This document shows, piece by piece, positions 52,201 to 59,601 of a stretch of DNA of 64,000 nucleotides. Below the pieces are notes generated by a model. It worked only from the letters and a program-made list of their open reading frames with translations. It was not told the origin of the DNA and made no database searches. This stretch comes from Bacillota bacterium (GTDB taxonomy: Bacteria > Bacillota > Clostridia > Lachnospirales > Lachnospiraceae). The translations under genes and the position numbers were made by a program. Position 1 is the stretch's first letter, and the number at the start of each line of letters is the position of its first letter. The stretch lies in assembly GCA_023437365.1 (NCBI GenBank), contig JAEZGK010000075.1:47390-111389 (forward strand), given 5' to 3'.

Positions 52201-53397
52201 ATCAACGGATTCCTTGTCAGAGTAAGCATTGACAAGAAAGCGCTGGCAGAAATCCTGAAGCAGAGCACCGGCAATATTAGTATTGCCATTGCACCTAAGA
52301 CAAACCTTTCCGACGCGGCGAAAAAGATCATTGGCAGAAGACCGGTTTATGACATTACTGTAGGTTATGGCAGCGGTAAAACAGTGTCCAGTTTCGGCGG
52401 CGGAATTGTTACAATTTCTATTTCGTACTCTTTGGGCAAAAACGAAGCAGTCGGTGGTCTGTATGCCGTATATGTAGATGAAAAGGGCAACGCAACCCGC
52501 ATCGCAGGCTCCGCTTATGATGAAAACAGCGGCCGTGTCATCTTTACTACCACCCACTTCTCTCAGTACGCGATCGGCTACACTGCTCCGTCAGCGAAGT
52601 TTACGGATATTTCTTCCCATTGGGCAAAGGAATCCATTGACTATGTGGTAGGCAGAGGGCTGCTTTCCGGAACCTCGGAAACAACATTTTCACCTAATTC
52701 TGCCATGACAAGGGGAGTGCTGGTAACGGCTCTCGGCAGACTGGCGGGAGTGGATACCAAGCTCTACACCACCAACAGCTTCACGGATGTCAAAGCTGAC
52801 AGCACTTTCCGCCCATACATTGAGTGGACGTACAAAAAGGGCATCATTCAGGGTATCGGCAACCAGCAGTTCGCACCTGACCGTGCTATCACCCGTGAGG
52901 AAATTGCGGTGATTTTTGCAAACTATGCCAAGGCTACCGGCTATACTCTGCCCGTGACCCGTGAAGCGGCCGCCTATACGGATGCTTCCAGTATCGGCAG
53001 CGTTTATAAAAATGCAGTCACAGCCATGCAGCAGGCGGGCATCATGATGGGCGAAAACAACAATGTATTCAGCCCCGGTTCCAGCGCCACCCGCGCGGAA
53101 GTCGCCGCTATGCTGACCCGGTATATCAAGCTGACCATCGACCCCGCTACCGCGCTGGGCTGGGTGAAGAATGATTCCGGCCAGTGGATGTATTTCAAAG
53201 ACGGCAAAGCTCTCATCGGCTGGCAGACCATCAATGGAAAGGTCTACTACTTCGATGCCAACGGCGTCATGGTGACCGACAAATGGCTGGAAAACGACGG
53301 CAAGTGGTATTACTTCTACACCGACGGCTCCCTTGCGGTCAACACTATAATTGACGGCTATAAGGTGGATGAAAACGGAGTGAGACAGTCCAAGTAA
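46273..53397 (+). CDS. Giant GLUG/Ig/SLH/cell-wall-binding surface protein
   Basis: A 2374-residue exported protein. ATG 46273 follows AAGGAGG. A signal peptide (residues 1-35) and two Ig-like repeats with VKW/VTW motifs (about 140-295) come first. Three large repeat segments (about 310-690, 695-1075, 1075-1440) each open with a GEGT..P(L/Y)..TAAQLA-type start, run through YKLT..LDLSAYG and PFKG.FDG..KKI.GL, and continue into strings of GLUG repeats (VGGVAG..TNCYATG). These predict a long beta-solenoid. An MBG-like domain and three further beta repeats (about 1440-1775), a Big_2 domain (about 1775-1856) and a Gly/Ser/Pro linker follow. Three SLH domains (about 2108-2287) and choline-binding-type wall repeats (about 2295-2374, WYYFYTDGS) end it. 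It is most likely an adhesin or wall-bound fibre (inference). Confidence 0.92.
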   Translation: MNQCKLSRRLLAMALSVVMVLGMLPATTAAENLPAGTSGEIVSFEPLPEATAVQTVALYTPLEDLDLPETLMATVRFAVYTDEPVQDSGNTVQQEPGQNSESVQQVQVTTGSAVALTKEETADEGSQQDQVTVGEVTEENEEAPAAAQEAVDPAQEESDTGYTETTISVPVKWTTSPDYDGNRLGVYAFTAETEGFTLSAKTPTITVTVQEAAVKDTITAFDELTEDIRWQNTTEPVFPETLTGTVEGQTVKIPVTWEADHDYDSDSPATGLYVFTAKPGEGYAITAEMEAPRITVYIPAAKRMMLRMSGEGTPASPLEITTAAQLAEIAVLVNDGRLETFLFNDSSATVSLKLMNDLDLSAYGEGWNSGKGWEPIGSTSTYPFKGTFDGDNKKITGLFINRTEQLSGLFGYLSGCTVQNLGLEEVSITGGTHVGGIAGFVFNSVSSGNSVTNCHVTGTISGTDMVGGMVGYADGSVTNCYTTSTVTGTGNNVGGVMGRAAGSVTNCYATSTVTGTGNNVGGVAGYAYSITNCYATGAVSGSDSVGGVAGYAYNATYCYATGTVTGTGNNVGGVVGWADGSITNCAALNLSVSGGSEVGRVAGYSSGGTLFGNAAFSGMTVKVNNVDQPISGGTANNINGVDITSADITTGIYWATSMNWNNPTVWTVESGKLPILAAIPADVQDAAIPPHLVLGGSSSYFLGEGTSTDPYQISTAEQLAKLAELVNVGDTSYNNKHYKLTTDLDLSAYGKKWNSSKGWEPIGSTSTYPFKGAFDGDNKKITGLFINRTEQLSGLFGILSGCTVQNLGLEEVSITGGTHVGGIAGFAFNSVSSGNSVTNCHVTGTISGTAMVGGMVGSADGSVTNCYTTSTVTGTGNNVGGVVGLADGSVTTCYATGAVSGCREVGGVAGYADSITNCYATGAVSGSDSVGGVAGSAFDVTYCYAAGTVTGTGRDVGGVVGRAFGSVINCAALNPSVSGGSEVGRVAGYSGGTFLGNAAFSGMTDSGTGKFGSIVNSLTDKNGMGFSAADIKADGTIGCRFDDTSIWTVENGKLPILQNVAGTQDGTIPPHLAGGSSPYFLGEGTSTAPYQIGTADQLAKLAELVNDSATNAAYGGKDIYYKLTANLDLSAYGINFNNGKGWVPIGSTETTPFKGNFDGGNKKIAGLSIIFRTEQFSGLFGFIDGGTVQNFGLEKVSITCGRDYVGGVAGFVKGGSSVTYCHVTGSVASLGTDTGGIVGRVDGFFDQENKVANCYANASVTGGNMVGGIAGGVLKGWLTDCYATGSVSGIGNEVGGVAGVAQAYSIVTNCYATGAVSGNSEVGGVVGVAKVYSIVRNCAALNPSVSGSSNVRRVVGFAGNDITLFGNVAFSGMTGGGSSTGAGNPDGANVSSRQMNTASFWTRAGNWDTSGWDTSVWTIQDGKLPVLQNVGGTQSGESGLYLTLRDIAGAAVTLNEDTYTYTGNPILPSLTVTFDGATLVKDQHYTVTVSSTDGTGTSAGTNVGTVTLEIKGIGNFQGTKSGVTFQIVKVDGPIAPVVTGAYTGNGNTFTYTVNAIPGAEYSTDNSTWQGSNEFTGFTTASPATTFYARIKETGTHKTGAVGKTAAVTFTKLENTQAPDLAYTVSGTNNSCTITITAVSGAEYKFGDDAWDSSNSKGGYTSAQTVMVQIRYTKTATHNPSSVNSVSINLAKQNQTAPPAFELGYTYNTNVNQFTVTIPERTNAEYSFDGTAYSQTRTITAAPGDSVTGYMRYMETDAYNQSSAATASLTLPIPVTTITVSGTGGQSSITTNGGTLQMLAAVLPIEATQAVTWSVSGSGATISATGLLTATGNGTMTVRATAKDGTGVYGEKTITISGQTTGGGGNGGSSGGSSSSGSSSTTPTRTPEKKPNQPVTAAASVTATAGANGTASASVPDKAVTDAIAKAQSDAASQGKTANGICVGLDVTMPKGATAMTVVLTRSSLNSLVSAGVSNLEINGFLVRVSIDKKALAEILKQSTGNISIAIAPKTNLSDAAKKIIGRRPVYDITVGYGSGKTVSSFGGGIVTISISYSLGKNEAVGGLYAVYVDEKGNATRIAGSAYDENSGRVIFTTTHFSQYAIGYTAPSAKFTDISSHWAKESIDYVVGRGLLSGTSETTFSPNSAMTRGVLVTALGRLAGVDTKLYTTNSFTDVKADSTFRPYIEWTYKKGIIQGIGNQQFAPDRAITREEIAVIFANYAKATGYTLPVTREAAAYTDASSIGSVYKNAVTAMQQAGIMMGENNNVFSPGSSATRAEVAAMLTRYIKLTIDPATALGWVKNDSGQWMYFKDGKALIGWQTINGKVYYFDANGVMVTDKWLENDGKWYYFYTDGSLAVNTIIDGYKVDENGVRQSK
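47371..47760 (+). repeat. Intragenic duplication in the surface-protein gene, copy 1
   Basis: This 390-base stretch recurs 1158 bases (386 codons) downstream at 48529-48918 with about 13 differences by my count and no indels. Several differences change codons. It encodes the PIGSTSTYPFKG..GLFINRTEQLSGLFG unit and the first GLUG repeats. Confidence 0.9.
48529..48918 (+). repeat. Intragenic duplication in the surface-protein gene, copy 2
   Basis: Near-identical partner of 47371-47760 in the same frame. The third segment (from about 49500) is clearly homologous in protein but much more diverged in DNA, so segments 1 and 2 were duplicated or converted recently. Confidence 0.9.
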
Positions 53398-53450
53398 TGA
53401 TGCAAAGTAATTCCTGAACGAGAATCGTGAGGACCTATCAATAACAAAAT

Positions 53451-53535
53451 AGATAAGGGCAAACCCATCGAAAGGTGGGGAGGCAAAGCCGTAGGATCTG
53501 AGGCGCTCATAGAACGCTATGATAGGCTGGTTGCC
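53451..53535 (+). promoter_or_regulatory. c-di-GMP-I (GEMM) riboswitch aptamer
   Basis: The aptamer consensus is visible in order: GGGCAAACCCATCGAAAGGT (P1 strand, P2 with its GAAA tetraloop), then GGGAGGCAAAGCCGTAGG (junction AGGCAAAGCC), a second stem-loop (GAGGCGCTCATAGAACGCTA) and the closing GGCTGGTTGCC that pairs with GGGCAAACC. A terminator follows 6 bases later. The element begins about 55 bases after the giant surface-protein stop and has no gene in the next 700 bases on this strand. Confidence 0.88.
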
Positions 53536-53541
53536 AGAAGT

Positions 53542-53590
53542 CAGACAAATGCCTGCCTTTTTACATGGGGCAGGCTTTTGTCTTATTTTG
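53542..53590 (+). terminator. Terminator of the GEMM riboswitch
   Basis: AGACAAATGCCTGCC pairs with GGCAGGCTTTTGTCT around an 11-base loop, followed by TTATTTT. It is placed like the expression platform of a transcriptional riboswitch. Confidence 0.8.
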
Positions 53591-54323
53591 GACTCTCTTA
53601 TCGCTTGGAAATTAAAGTGCTGGAAAGGCTGATCATTAGTAATCGTCATGCGCATGGTTTGAAGATTGCGAACTTAGAGGGGATAAAGCGGAAACATAAT
53701 CTGGCACGGATTAGTTGGATTTAATTATAATTGATATGTTTCCACGGACGCAGACATCAATAATGAGCACTCGAGCCACGTGGAGAGTATAGTTCTGATG
53801 ACGAATAGTGGTTTGAAGGGCAAATAAGGCGGGTTAACCACTATATGCAGTGGTTTTGGAGCAAAAAATGGGCAAAAATCGGGGCCGAAAAATGCTTTTT
53901 TCGGCCCGTTTTTTAGGGTGTTTTTTAGATGACATTCAGTATTTAGATGACAGAGGGTATCATCCACCGAGCGAGTAGTTGTAATATCAATGGGAAGTTA
54001 TAGGAGTACAATGATAATATAGGCTTAACATTGTGTATCAACAATACGTCAATATTTTACTTCTTATTGTATCAATAATTCAATTGTGTTAGTATATACA
54101 TACCAATAAATGTTATTCGGTATAAAAGAGAAGGCATTGATCTTTAGAAAGTATTGGAATAAATATGTGAGTCCGGGAGATATATTTTTCTTTAAAAGGT
54201 GGGAGAGGTCATGAGATTATTGAAAAGTACGGAAGGATAAATTCGCTCGGGGCAAGAAGAAGTAATATTAAGATCTGGAAGTAGTTAATTGACAAAATTT
54301 AAACATAATCTGGAGGATAACAA
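53591..54323. other. AT-rich gap with a second terminator, no gene seen
   Basis: This stretch of over 700 bases contains a second rho-independent terminator (53882-53916, GGGCCGAAAAA..TTTTTCGGCCC plus T6) and a direct repeat TTTAGATGACA (53926 and 53951 regions). It also has a 20-base sequence at 53751 shared with 63376, and a nine-codon ORF (from about 54211) with a GGGAGAGG site. Open frames on either strand lack credible starts or family patterns. The GH5 gene's ribosome binding site ends the gap. Confidence 0.6.
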
Positions 54324-56069
54324 ATGAGCAAGGTCATTCAAAAACATCTGTTTTTAACGGTGATTTTTATTCTAGTGATGGTAATGTTAACTGCCTGCAG
54401 TACAGAATCCAATCATGCTGATCCAGCTGAAGCCTTGGAAACGCCAATACCTGACGGAAACGAATTCAATACCATTTCAGCTGTATTACTTGATAAAGCA
54501 GCCGAATTACCTGCCATATCAGATGAAAGCCTGCCGGACTGGCATGGCACAGCGTTGACACCTGAATACTTTGACAGGAGTATTCAGGCAAATGATATTG
54601 AAGACATTGCCAAGTCAGGTTTCAACTTTGTTCGTGTCCATTACAGCTATAAAAGCTTTGTTGACGAAAGCAGCCTGCAACCCATGGAAAGCAGCTTGAA
54701 AAAACTGGATCAGGTGATAGGGTGGGGTATAGAATATGGTGTTCATATAAATGTGACGTTATATGAATTGCCGGGTTCACGTGATGATATTATGAAAAAC
54801 AGTGAACATTACCGTCAAGCTATCGAAGTTTGGGAGATGCTTGCCAAACGGTATTCAAATGTGCCAGCTGCCGTATTGAGCTTTAATCTGCTTAATGAAC
54901 CGGGATATGAGGTCTTTACTGAGGAAGAATATGCAGCATTCGCAAATGAGTTGGCAGAGGTAATCTGGAAATATGACAGTGAAAAGATAATCGTTTCTGA
55001 CGGCATGCTTGGCCAAGGGTGGGATGGGGCAGTGGCATCCGTGCCAATCAATGATATTAATCCAAAGGTTGTGCAATCTCTTCATTTTTATCCCTGGCAT
55101 TCCTTGAGGCGATCAGCACATCTAAGCTTGCTTCACTGGCCGTATGAACAGGGTGTAACAGTCAATAACGTTATTTCCAGTGGTGGAGAACCTTTTACAG
55201 TTATCGGTGACTTTCCGGAGGGAACAGAAATCTCAGTTTACCTTACCGGGATCGATAATGTTAACAATGGCGGAAAGTTTATTTTACAAGCAGATGGTGC
55301 TGATATTGATCAGAAATCTCTTGACGGGATCAACCCGGTGCCGCATACAAAGATATTTGCTGATGAAAACAATCCGGATATACTTAAAGCTGATTTTGGG
55401 GATTATGGAAATTTCAATGGTATGGAAATCAGTTTTAAACTTCAAAAATCCGCAAAAACATTAATCTTGACGGTTAAAGGTGAAGAAAGCACAAGTGTAT
55501 ATATGCGCGAGCTTATAATAAGAATTCCGACCGGAACCGAGGGCTATTATCAAGAGATAGACAACACTAAAAAGCCGCAAGGATTCGTCTACAAGAAAGG
55601 TAAATTCAGGAGTGTATACATCGCCTGTACGGATGTATTCTCCGACCAGGGGTCTACGGTAACAATTGCTGCAGACGGTAGTATCACAAGCACACCTGCG
55701 TTTTCAGGGGTTGATATTTTTGATTTGGATACCATGAAAGGCTATTTTGAACACTGGCGTAATTGGGCGGATGAACATAATGTGAAAATTATGTGTAATG
55801 AGTTCAGCATCCCGATGGCGCTTCCGAAAACAGAACGTATGGCTTATTTAAAATCAGTTCTCGAAGTACTTGACGCAAATGAATTGCCTTGGGCAGTGCA
55901 CTGTGAGCGTGTCGAAGGGTGGGGTCCAGTTGTGCTTGAGCGTGAACTGGATATTGGAAACCTTGTGCTTGCCCCTGATAACAGTTATATTCATCAAAAC
56001 GGTTATTATATTGATCAGCCGGCACTGGACTTAATTAAAGAATACACGTCCAGAGATAGCAGGGAGTAA
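54324..56069 (+). CDS. GH5-like glycoside hydrolase lipoprotein with an inserted domain
   Basis: A 581-residue lipoprotein. ATG 54324 follows CTGGAGG. The signal peptide ends in the lipobox LTAC, so Cys25 or so should be lipidated. The barrel shows LPDWHGTAL..YFDRSIQ, SGFNFVRVHYSYKSF, a GIEYGVHINVTLYELPG strand and the acid/base glutamate in NLLNEPG (E192). The likely nucleophile is in IMCNEFSIP (E493), followed by WAVHCERVEGWG. About 300 residues separate the two glutamates because a beta-rich domain (about 265-445) is inserted between barrel strands; it resembles a carbohydrate-binding module. The enzyme probably acts on beta-glycans at the cell surface. The substrate is not determinable. 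Confidence 0.85.
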   Translation: MSKVIQKHLFLTVIFILVMVMLTACSTESNHADPAEALETPIPDGNEFNTISAVLLDKAAELPAISDESLPDWHGTALTPEYFDRSIQANDIEDIAKSGFNFVRVHYSYKSFVDESSLQPMESSLKKLDQVIGWGIEYGVHINVTLYELPGSRDDIMKNSEHYRQAIEVWEMLAKRYSNVPAAVLSFNLLNEPGYEVFTEEEYAAFANELAEVIWKYDSEKIIVSDGMLGQGWDGAVASVPINDINPKVVQSLHFYPWHSLRRSAHLSLLHWPYEQGVTVNNVISSGGEPFTVIGDFPEGTEISVYLTGIDNVNNGGKFILQADGADIDQKSLDGINPVPHTKIFADENNPDILKADFGDYGNFNGMEISFKLQKSAKTLILTVKGEESTSVYMRELIIRIPTGTEGYYQEIDNTKKPQGFVYKKGKFRSVYIACTDVFSDQGSTVTIAADGSITSTPAFSGVDIFDLDTMKGYFEHWRNWADEHNVKIMCNEFSIPMALPKTERMAYLKSVLEVLDANELPWAVHCERVEGWGPVVLERELDIGNLVLAPDNSYIHQNGYYIDQPALDLIKEYTSRDSRE

Positions 56070-56231
56070 TACTGAAAGGGAAATCGTCCTCGATTTTTCC
56101 GGTTCCCACGGGATTAAAGATGCAAATGATAATTCCAAAACTATAGCAATTTGTCGCTTGTCATTCGACCGATACGAAAATAGAAAATGCTATCCTAAAA
56201 TCACAATAAATGATGATTTGAAGGATACATT

Positions 56232-56438
56232 ATGAAAAAAGATTTAACTGAACTGGTATTTATTCTTGACAGAAGCGGTTCGATGAGCGGCCATGAAAGC
56301 GACACGATTTACGGCTATAATGCCATGCTTGAAAGCAGAAAAAGGAACTCGGCGAGGCGGTGGAGCATCGTCATTGCATGTAATCCGAAGCAATACAGAC
56401 GAGATATTTGGTGGTTCAGCCTGGTCTGTCTGCTTTAG
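56232..56438 (+). pseudogene. Frameshifted von Willebrand factor A domain gene
   Basis: The first 35 codons (DLTELVFILDRSGSMSGHES..YNAMLE) are a clear vWA start with the DxSxS MIDAS motif and a ribosome binding site (GAAGGATA). After LES the frame becomes nonsense. Reading with a one-base shift at about 56337 restores QKKELGEAV, which fits the family's usual MLEKQK-E.GEA continuation. A stop follows soon in both frames, and no later vWA motifs are found. It is therefore a frameshifted and truncated remnant of a roughly 200-residue protein. Confidence 0.75.
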
Positions 56439-56676
56439 AACCAACCAACCTCGATACACGAAAGATTGCCGTATTGTCAACAACAGTATTTATTACCCAT
56501 TACATAGTGTGTTTATTTCGCAGCTTGAAGAAGGACAAACTCCTAAGGTTTCAAACAACTGTTTCTACTCTGCGAAACAGACGAGGGCTTTTGGTATATG
56601 GAAATTGGACGGTACTTATGGTTTTTTTACTTGGATTACCTGGAACGAAGCGGCTAACTTCCTGAAAAATATTTAG
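56439..56676 (+). pseudogene. Degenerate fragment, possibly beta-helix carbohydrate protein
   Basis: In the frame ending at 56676, residues such as CRIVNNSIYYPLHSVFISQL, NNCFYSAKQTRAFGIWK and GTYGFFTWITWNE have the NN-x-(I/F)-Y rung pattern of right-handed beta-helix enzymes. No start or upstream domain exists because the frame runs back into the vWA remnant. It is most likely the 3' end of a lost gene. The assignment is tentative. Confidence 0.4.
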
Positions 56677-56791
56677 GAGACTCGACAAATAAAGTTATCC
56701 TGCCGAAATGAATGTGATACATAACACCTCACGCAAGTGCTTCAAAAGATGTGGCGACGGACTATGCTTCAGATGTAAAGGAGAGATATGA

Positions 56792-57016
56792 ATGACGCTT
56801 AAGGAAAAGTTTAGGGCAATTATCGTCGCCTTTTTGACCGTTATGATGTCGGTTGGTACGGTCTCAGCTACGCCGGCAATGGCGGCGGCGAATTACACTG
56901 ACAGAGAGCTTTCGCGTGCGGTTAATTTTGGCTTTGGCACGTATCGCTCCGATAACCCGACGGTTACATATGCACAGTTTATGATCGGTATTGTAAATTA
57001 CAGAATTATATTATGA
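56792..57016 (+). CDS. Short secreted protein, truncated paralogue of the next gene
   Basis: A 74-residue ORF with a good ribosome binding site (AAAGGAGAG) and a full signal peptide (about residues 1-32, ending AMAAA). The mature part RELSRAVNFGFGTYRSDNPTVTYAQFMIGIV matches in pattern the segment KEVQRAISYGFVP..ITYSEFCKMLTNYV of the large secreted protein encoded 15 bases downstream. It stops right after this segment. It is therefore probably the surviving 5' end of a second copy of that gene family, though expression as a short secreted peptide is possible. Confidence 0.55.
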   Translation: MTLKEKFRAIIVAFLTVMMSVGTVSATPAMAAANYTDRELSRAVNFGFGTYRSDNPTVTYAQFMIGIVNYRIIL

Positions 57017-57031
57017 TTAAGGGGGTGCTCT

Positions 57032-59398
57032 ATGAAAAGAACAAAGGTATTAACGTCGATCCTGATTGTTTCAATTCTCTTCTCTATCCTGCCAGTCAGC
57101 ACGTTTGCAGCTGTCCTGAAAATCACTTCCATTAAGGATCTGAGCGTAACTGTGTATGTAAATAAAAGCTACACTCTGCCCGCTACGGTTGATGCGACAA
57201 TGAGTAATAAAGCCACCCAGAAGGTTGCAGTGACATGGAACCCCAAAGCCATTGTGACTTCAAAAACAGGAACTTTTGTTTATAAAGGAACGGTAAAAGG
57301 CTATGCTAAGCAAGTTCTACTGACACTGAAAGTCTTACCGATGGACAAGGAGGTGCAGCGCGCCATATCCTACGGCTTTGTGCCCAAGGAGATACAGAGC
57401 GATTGGAACAAGACTATCACATATTCCGAGTTTTGCAAGATGCTAACAAACTATGTGTCGCTCTATAATAAAAATCTTGTTAGCAAATGGCAAAAGGTCG
57501 CCGCGCTATCACTTAAATCCAATCAGATAATGCGGCGGGACGACGGTATGCTGGCAATCCTCTATGCCGCACAGATCACTGATAAAATTTATCTTGACGG
57601 TAGCGCCATGAACCTAGAGCCCTTCCTTGGGGAGGACGGTGTACACAACAGTGTGGGCTGGTGGGACGGCGTCAAGTGGGACTATCCCCTGTTCCCTGGT
57701 TGGGATAAGAAGTGGTATAGCCCTATCGAGCATAAACTGATGGATTATAATTATATGCAAGCTGCCTGCTATTTTGCTACCAGACAACCCTCATTTGTGG
57801 ATGGGTCTCCGATACTAGATTTTGACAAAAACGGCCTAATCCGTTTCGGAGATCCCCTCACCCGCGAAGCTGCCATCAAGGCTGTGCTACGCTTGTATGA
57901 GAGCGACAGCGAGATAGCTTTAAAAGTTGATTATACAAAATGGTGCAGTGAAAAGAGTCTTACATATATAAAACAAATTGACGCGCGACGTAAAGAAATC
58001 TTGAACAGTCCCACAAATGTCACCTACACAGGTACGGCTTACTACGTCTCCAATCGCGGCAGCGATGCAAACGATGGCAAGACACCAGCTACTGCATGGG
58101 CGACAGTAGATAAAGTCAGCAACACCGATCTAAGTTCCGGAGATGCTGTGTTTTTTGAGCGAGGCAGCATGTGGCGAATCACAGGTTTTATCTGTAAGAA
58201 GGGCGTGACCTATTCTGCTTATGGTGAGGGTGCTAAGCCTGTTTTTACTGCATCACCCGAGGATGGTGCGGACGAAAGCAAGTGGACACTATTTTACAAA
58301 GGTGTGAACGGTGAAAAGATATGGAAGTACTATCGTGATATGTCTGACTGCGGCAACCTCTATTTCAACGGGGGGGAAAGCTGGGCGTACAAGGTCGCTG
58401 CGCATTGGCGCAAAGGGCAATGGATGAACCCTGACGGCACAAAGTTTGATGTGAAGAAGCAGCTGGATCGCAACCATGAGTTCTTTTCCAGTATCGACAG
58501 TGCTCTGCCGAAAACAGATAAGGTGGAATACATCTGGTTTGCTGACCTAATAACAGATGGACCTCTCTATTTCCGTTGCGATGAAGGAAACCCTGGCAAA
58601 GTTTTCGATTCTATTGAATTCGGATATAAGTCAAAGGGAAATGCCTATTTAATTGAATTGCAAGATGGCAGCATAGCAGACAATCTTTGTATACGTTATG
58701 TCGCTTTGCAGGGCATTGTTCTCGGAAAATCGGATAGTACAATCCAAAACTGTGATATCGGCTGGTGCGGTGGTGCGGTAATCTCTGATAATGGAAATGA
58801 GCTTTATAAACCGGGCTTTGGAGATATGGTAAATGTATCAGGAGGTGCTACAGATCTTCGTGGGCATAACAATATTCTTATTAACAACTATATCCACGAT
58901 ACCTTCCAGGAAGGAATAACGCTGGAGACAGATTGCCACGGACCACAATACAAAAACATTGCCAGCAGAAATCTAATAGAGCGGACATACACTGGAATTC
59001 TAGTTGTACATTGGGATACAAATGAAAATGCAGAGCCATTCTGGACTGACGTTGAGGTTTCAGAAAATATCGTGGCAATGAGTGGCTTTAATTGGGGCGA
59101 TACTCAGGAGACCCAATGTTCTCGAATGGGAAGCGGTTTGAGCTTAGCTGAGTTACCAAATATCAATACCAATCTCAATATTCATAATAACCTATTCTTC
59201 GGTTGCTTCGGCACACTGTTCACATGCCAAATGCCGGACAAAAATCTCCCGAAGTTGTATGATAATACGTTCGTTACTTTGACGTGGAGTTCATGCCCGG
59301 TCAGCAGAGAGTCTGTCCAATACCCAGCTGGGCATGCGGAGAAATTCATCAGCGAAAAATTTGGCAACGATACAAACAAGGTCATTGTGACAAACTGA
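57032..59398 (+). CDS. Secreted Ig-like/SLH-like/beta-helix protein
   Basis: A 788-residue exported protein. ATG 57032 follows AAGGGGGTG. A signal peptide (1-27) precedes an Ig-like domain of the Big_4 type (about 30-105, YTLPATVDATM..VTWNP). An SLH-like helical region follows (about 108-300, with FGDPLTREAAIKAVLRLYESD resembling the SLH C-motif). From about 335 a parallel beta-helix domain begins with YYVSNRGSDANDGKTPATAWATV, the DUF1565-type start, and runs to the end with rungs such as NNILINNYIHDTFQEGITLE. Such proteins are often polysaccharide lyases or binders. No catalytic set is recognisable. A GH5-like gene and beta-helix remnants lie just upstream. Confidence 0.85.
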   Translation: MKRTKVLTSILIVSILFSILPVSTFAAVLKITSIKDLSVTVYVNKSYTLPATVDATMSNKATQKVAVTWNPKAIVTSKTGTFVYKGTVKGYAKQVLLTLKVLPMDKEVQRAISYGFVPKEIQSDWNKTITYSEFCKMLTNYVSLYNKNLVSKWQKVAALSLKSNQIMRRDDGMLAILYAAQITDKIYLDGSAMNLEPFLGEDGVHNSVGWWDGVKWDYPLFPGWDKKWYSPIEHKLMDYNYMQAACYFATRQPSFVDGSPILDFDKNGLIRFGDPLTREAAIKAVLRLYESDSEIALKVDYTKWCSEKSLTYIKQIDARRKEILNSPTNVTYTGTAYYVSNRGSDANDGKTPATAWATVDKVSNTDLSSGDAVFFERGSMWRITGFICKKGVTYSAYGEGAKPVFTASPEDGADESKWTLFYKGVNGEKIWKYYRDMSDCGNLYFNGGESWAYKVAAHWRKGQWMNPDGTKFDVKKQLDRNHEFFSSIDSALPKTDKVEYIWFADLITDGPLYFRCDEGNPGKVFDSIEFGYKSKGNAYLIELQDGSIADNLCIRYVALQGIVLGKSDSTIQNCDIGWCGGAVISDNGNELYKPGFGDMVNVSGGATDLRGHNNILINNYIHDTFQEGITLETDCHGPQYKNIASRNLIERTYTGILVVHWDTNENAEPFWTDVEVSENIVAMSGFNWGDTQETQCSRMGSGLSLAELPNINTNLNIHNNLFFGCFGTLFTCQMPDKNLPKLYDNTFVTLTWSSCPVSRESVQYPAGHAEKFISEKFGNDTNKVIVTN

Positions 59399-59601
59399 GC
59401 ACCGTAAGGGGCTGAAATAAATAAATGTTTGATTGGGTGTGCTGAGCGGCAGACTGATACGGCATCTTTTTTACCCACTCAAGGCACGTTGAGACGTGCT
59501 GTCTGCTGAAGACTTTTTATTTTTGATCAAATATGCTACTAATAATATAGACACAACATATAACATATTTATTTTATTTTACAATCGAAGGAGTGTATTT
59601 T

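Noticed and set aside
52690..53655. 321-codon minus-strand frame antisense to the SLH region and riboswitch
   Set aside because: It overlaps the clearly coding SLH domains and the GEMM aptamer, and has no ribosome binding site.
53725..53967. 80-codon minus-strand ORF in the gap after the riboswitch
   Set aside because: It is built across the T-rich terminator at 53882-53916, and its sequence (Phe/Pro/Lys low complexity) is unlike a protein domain.
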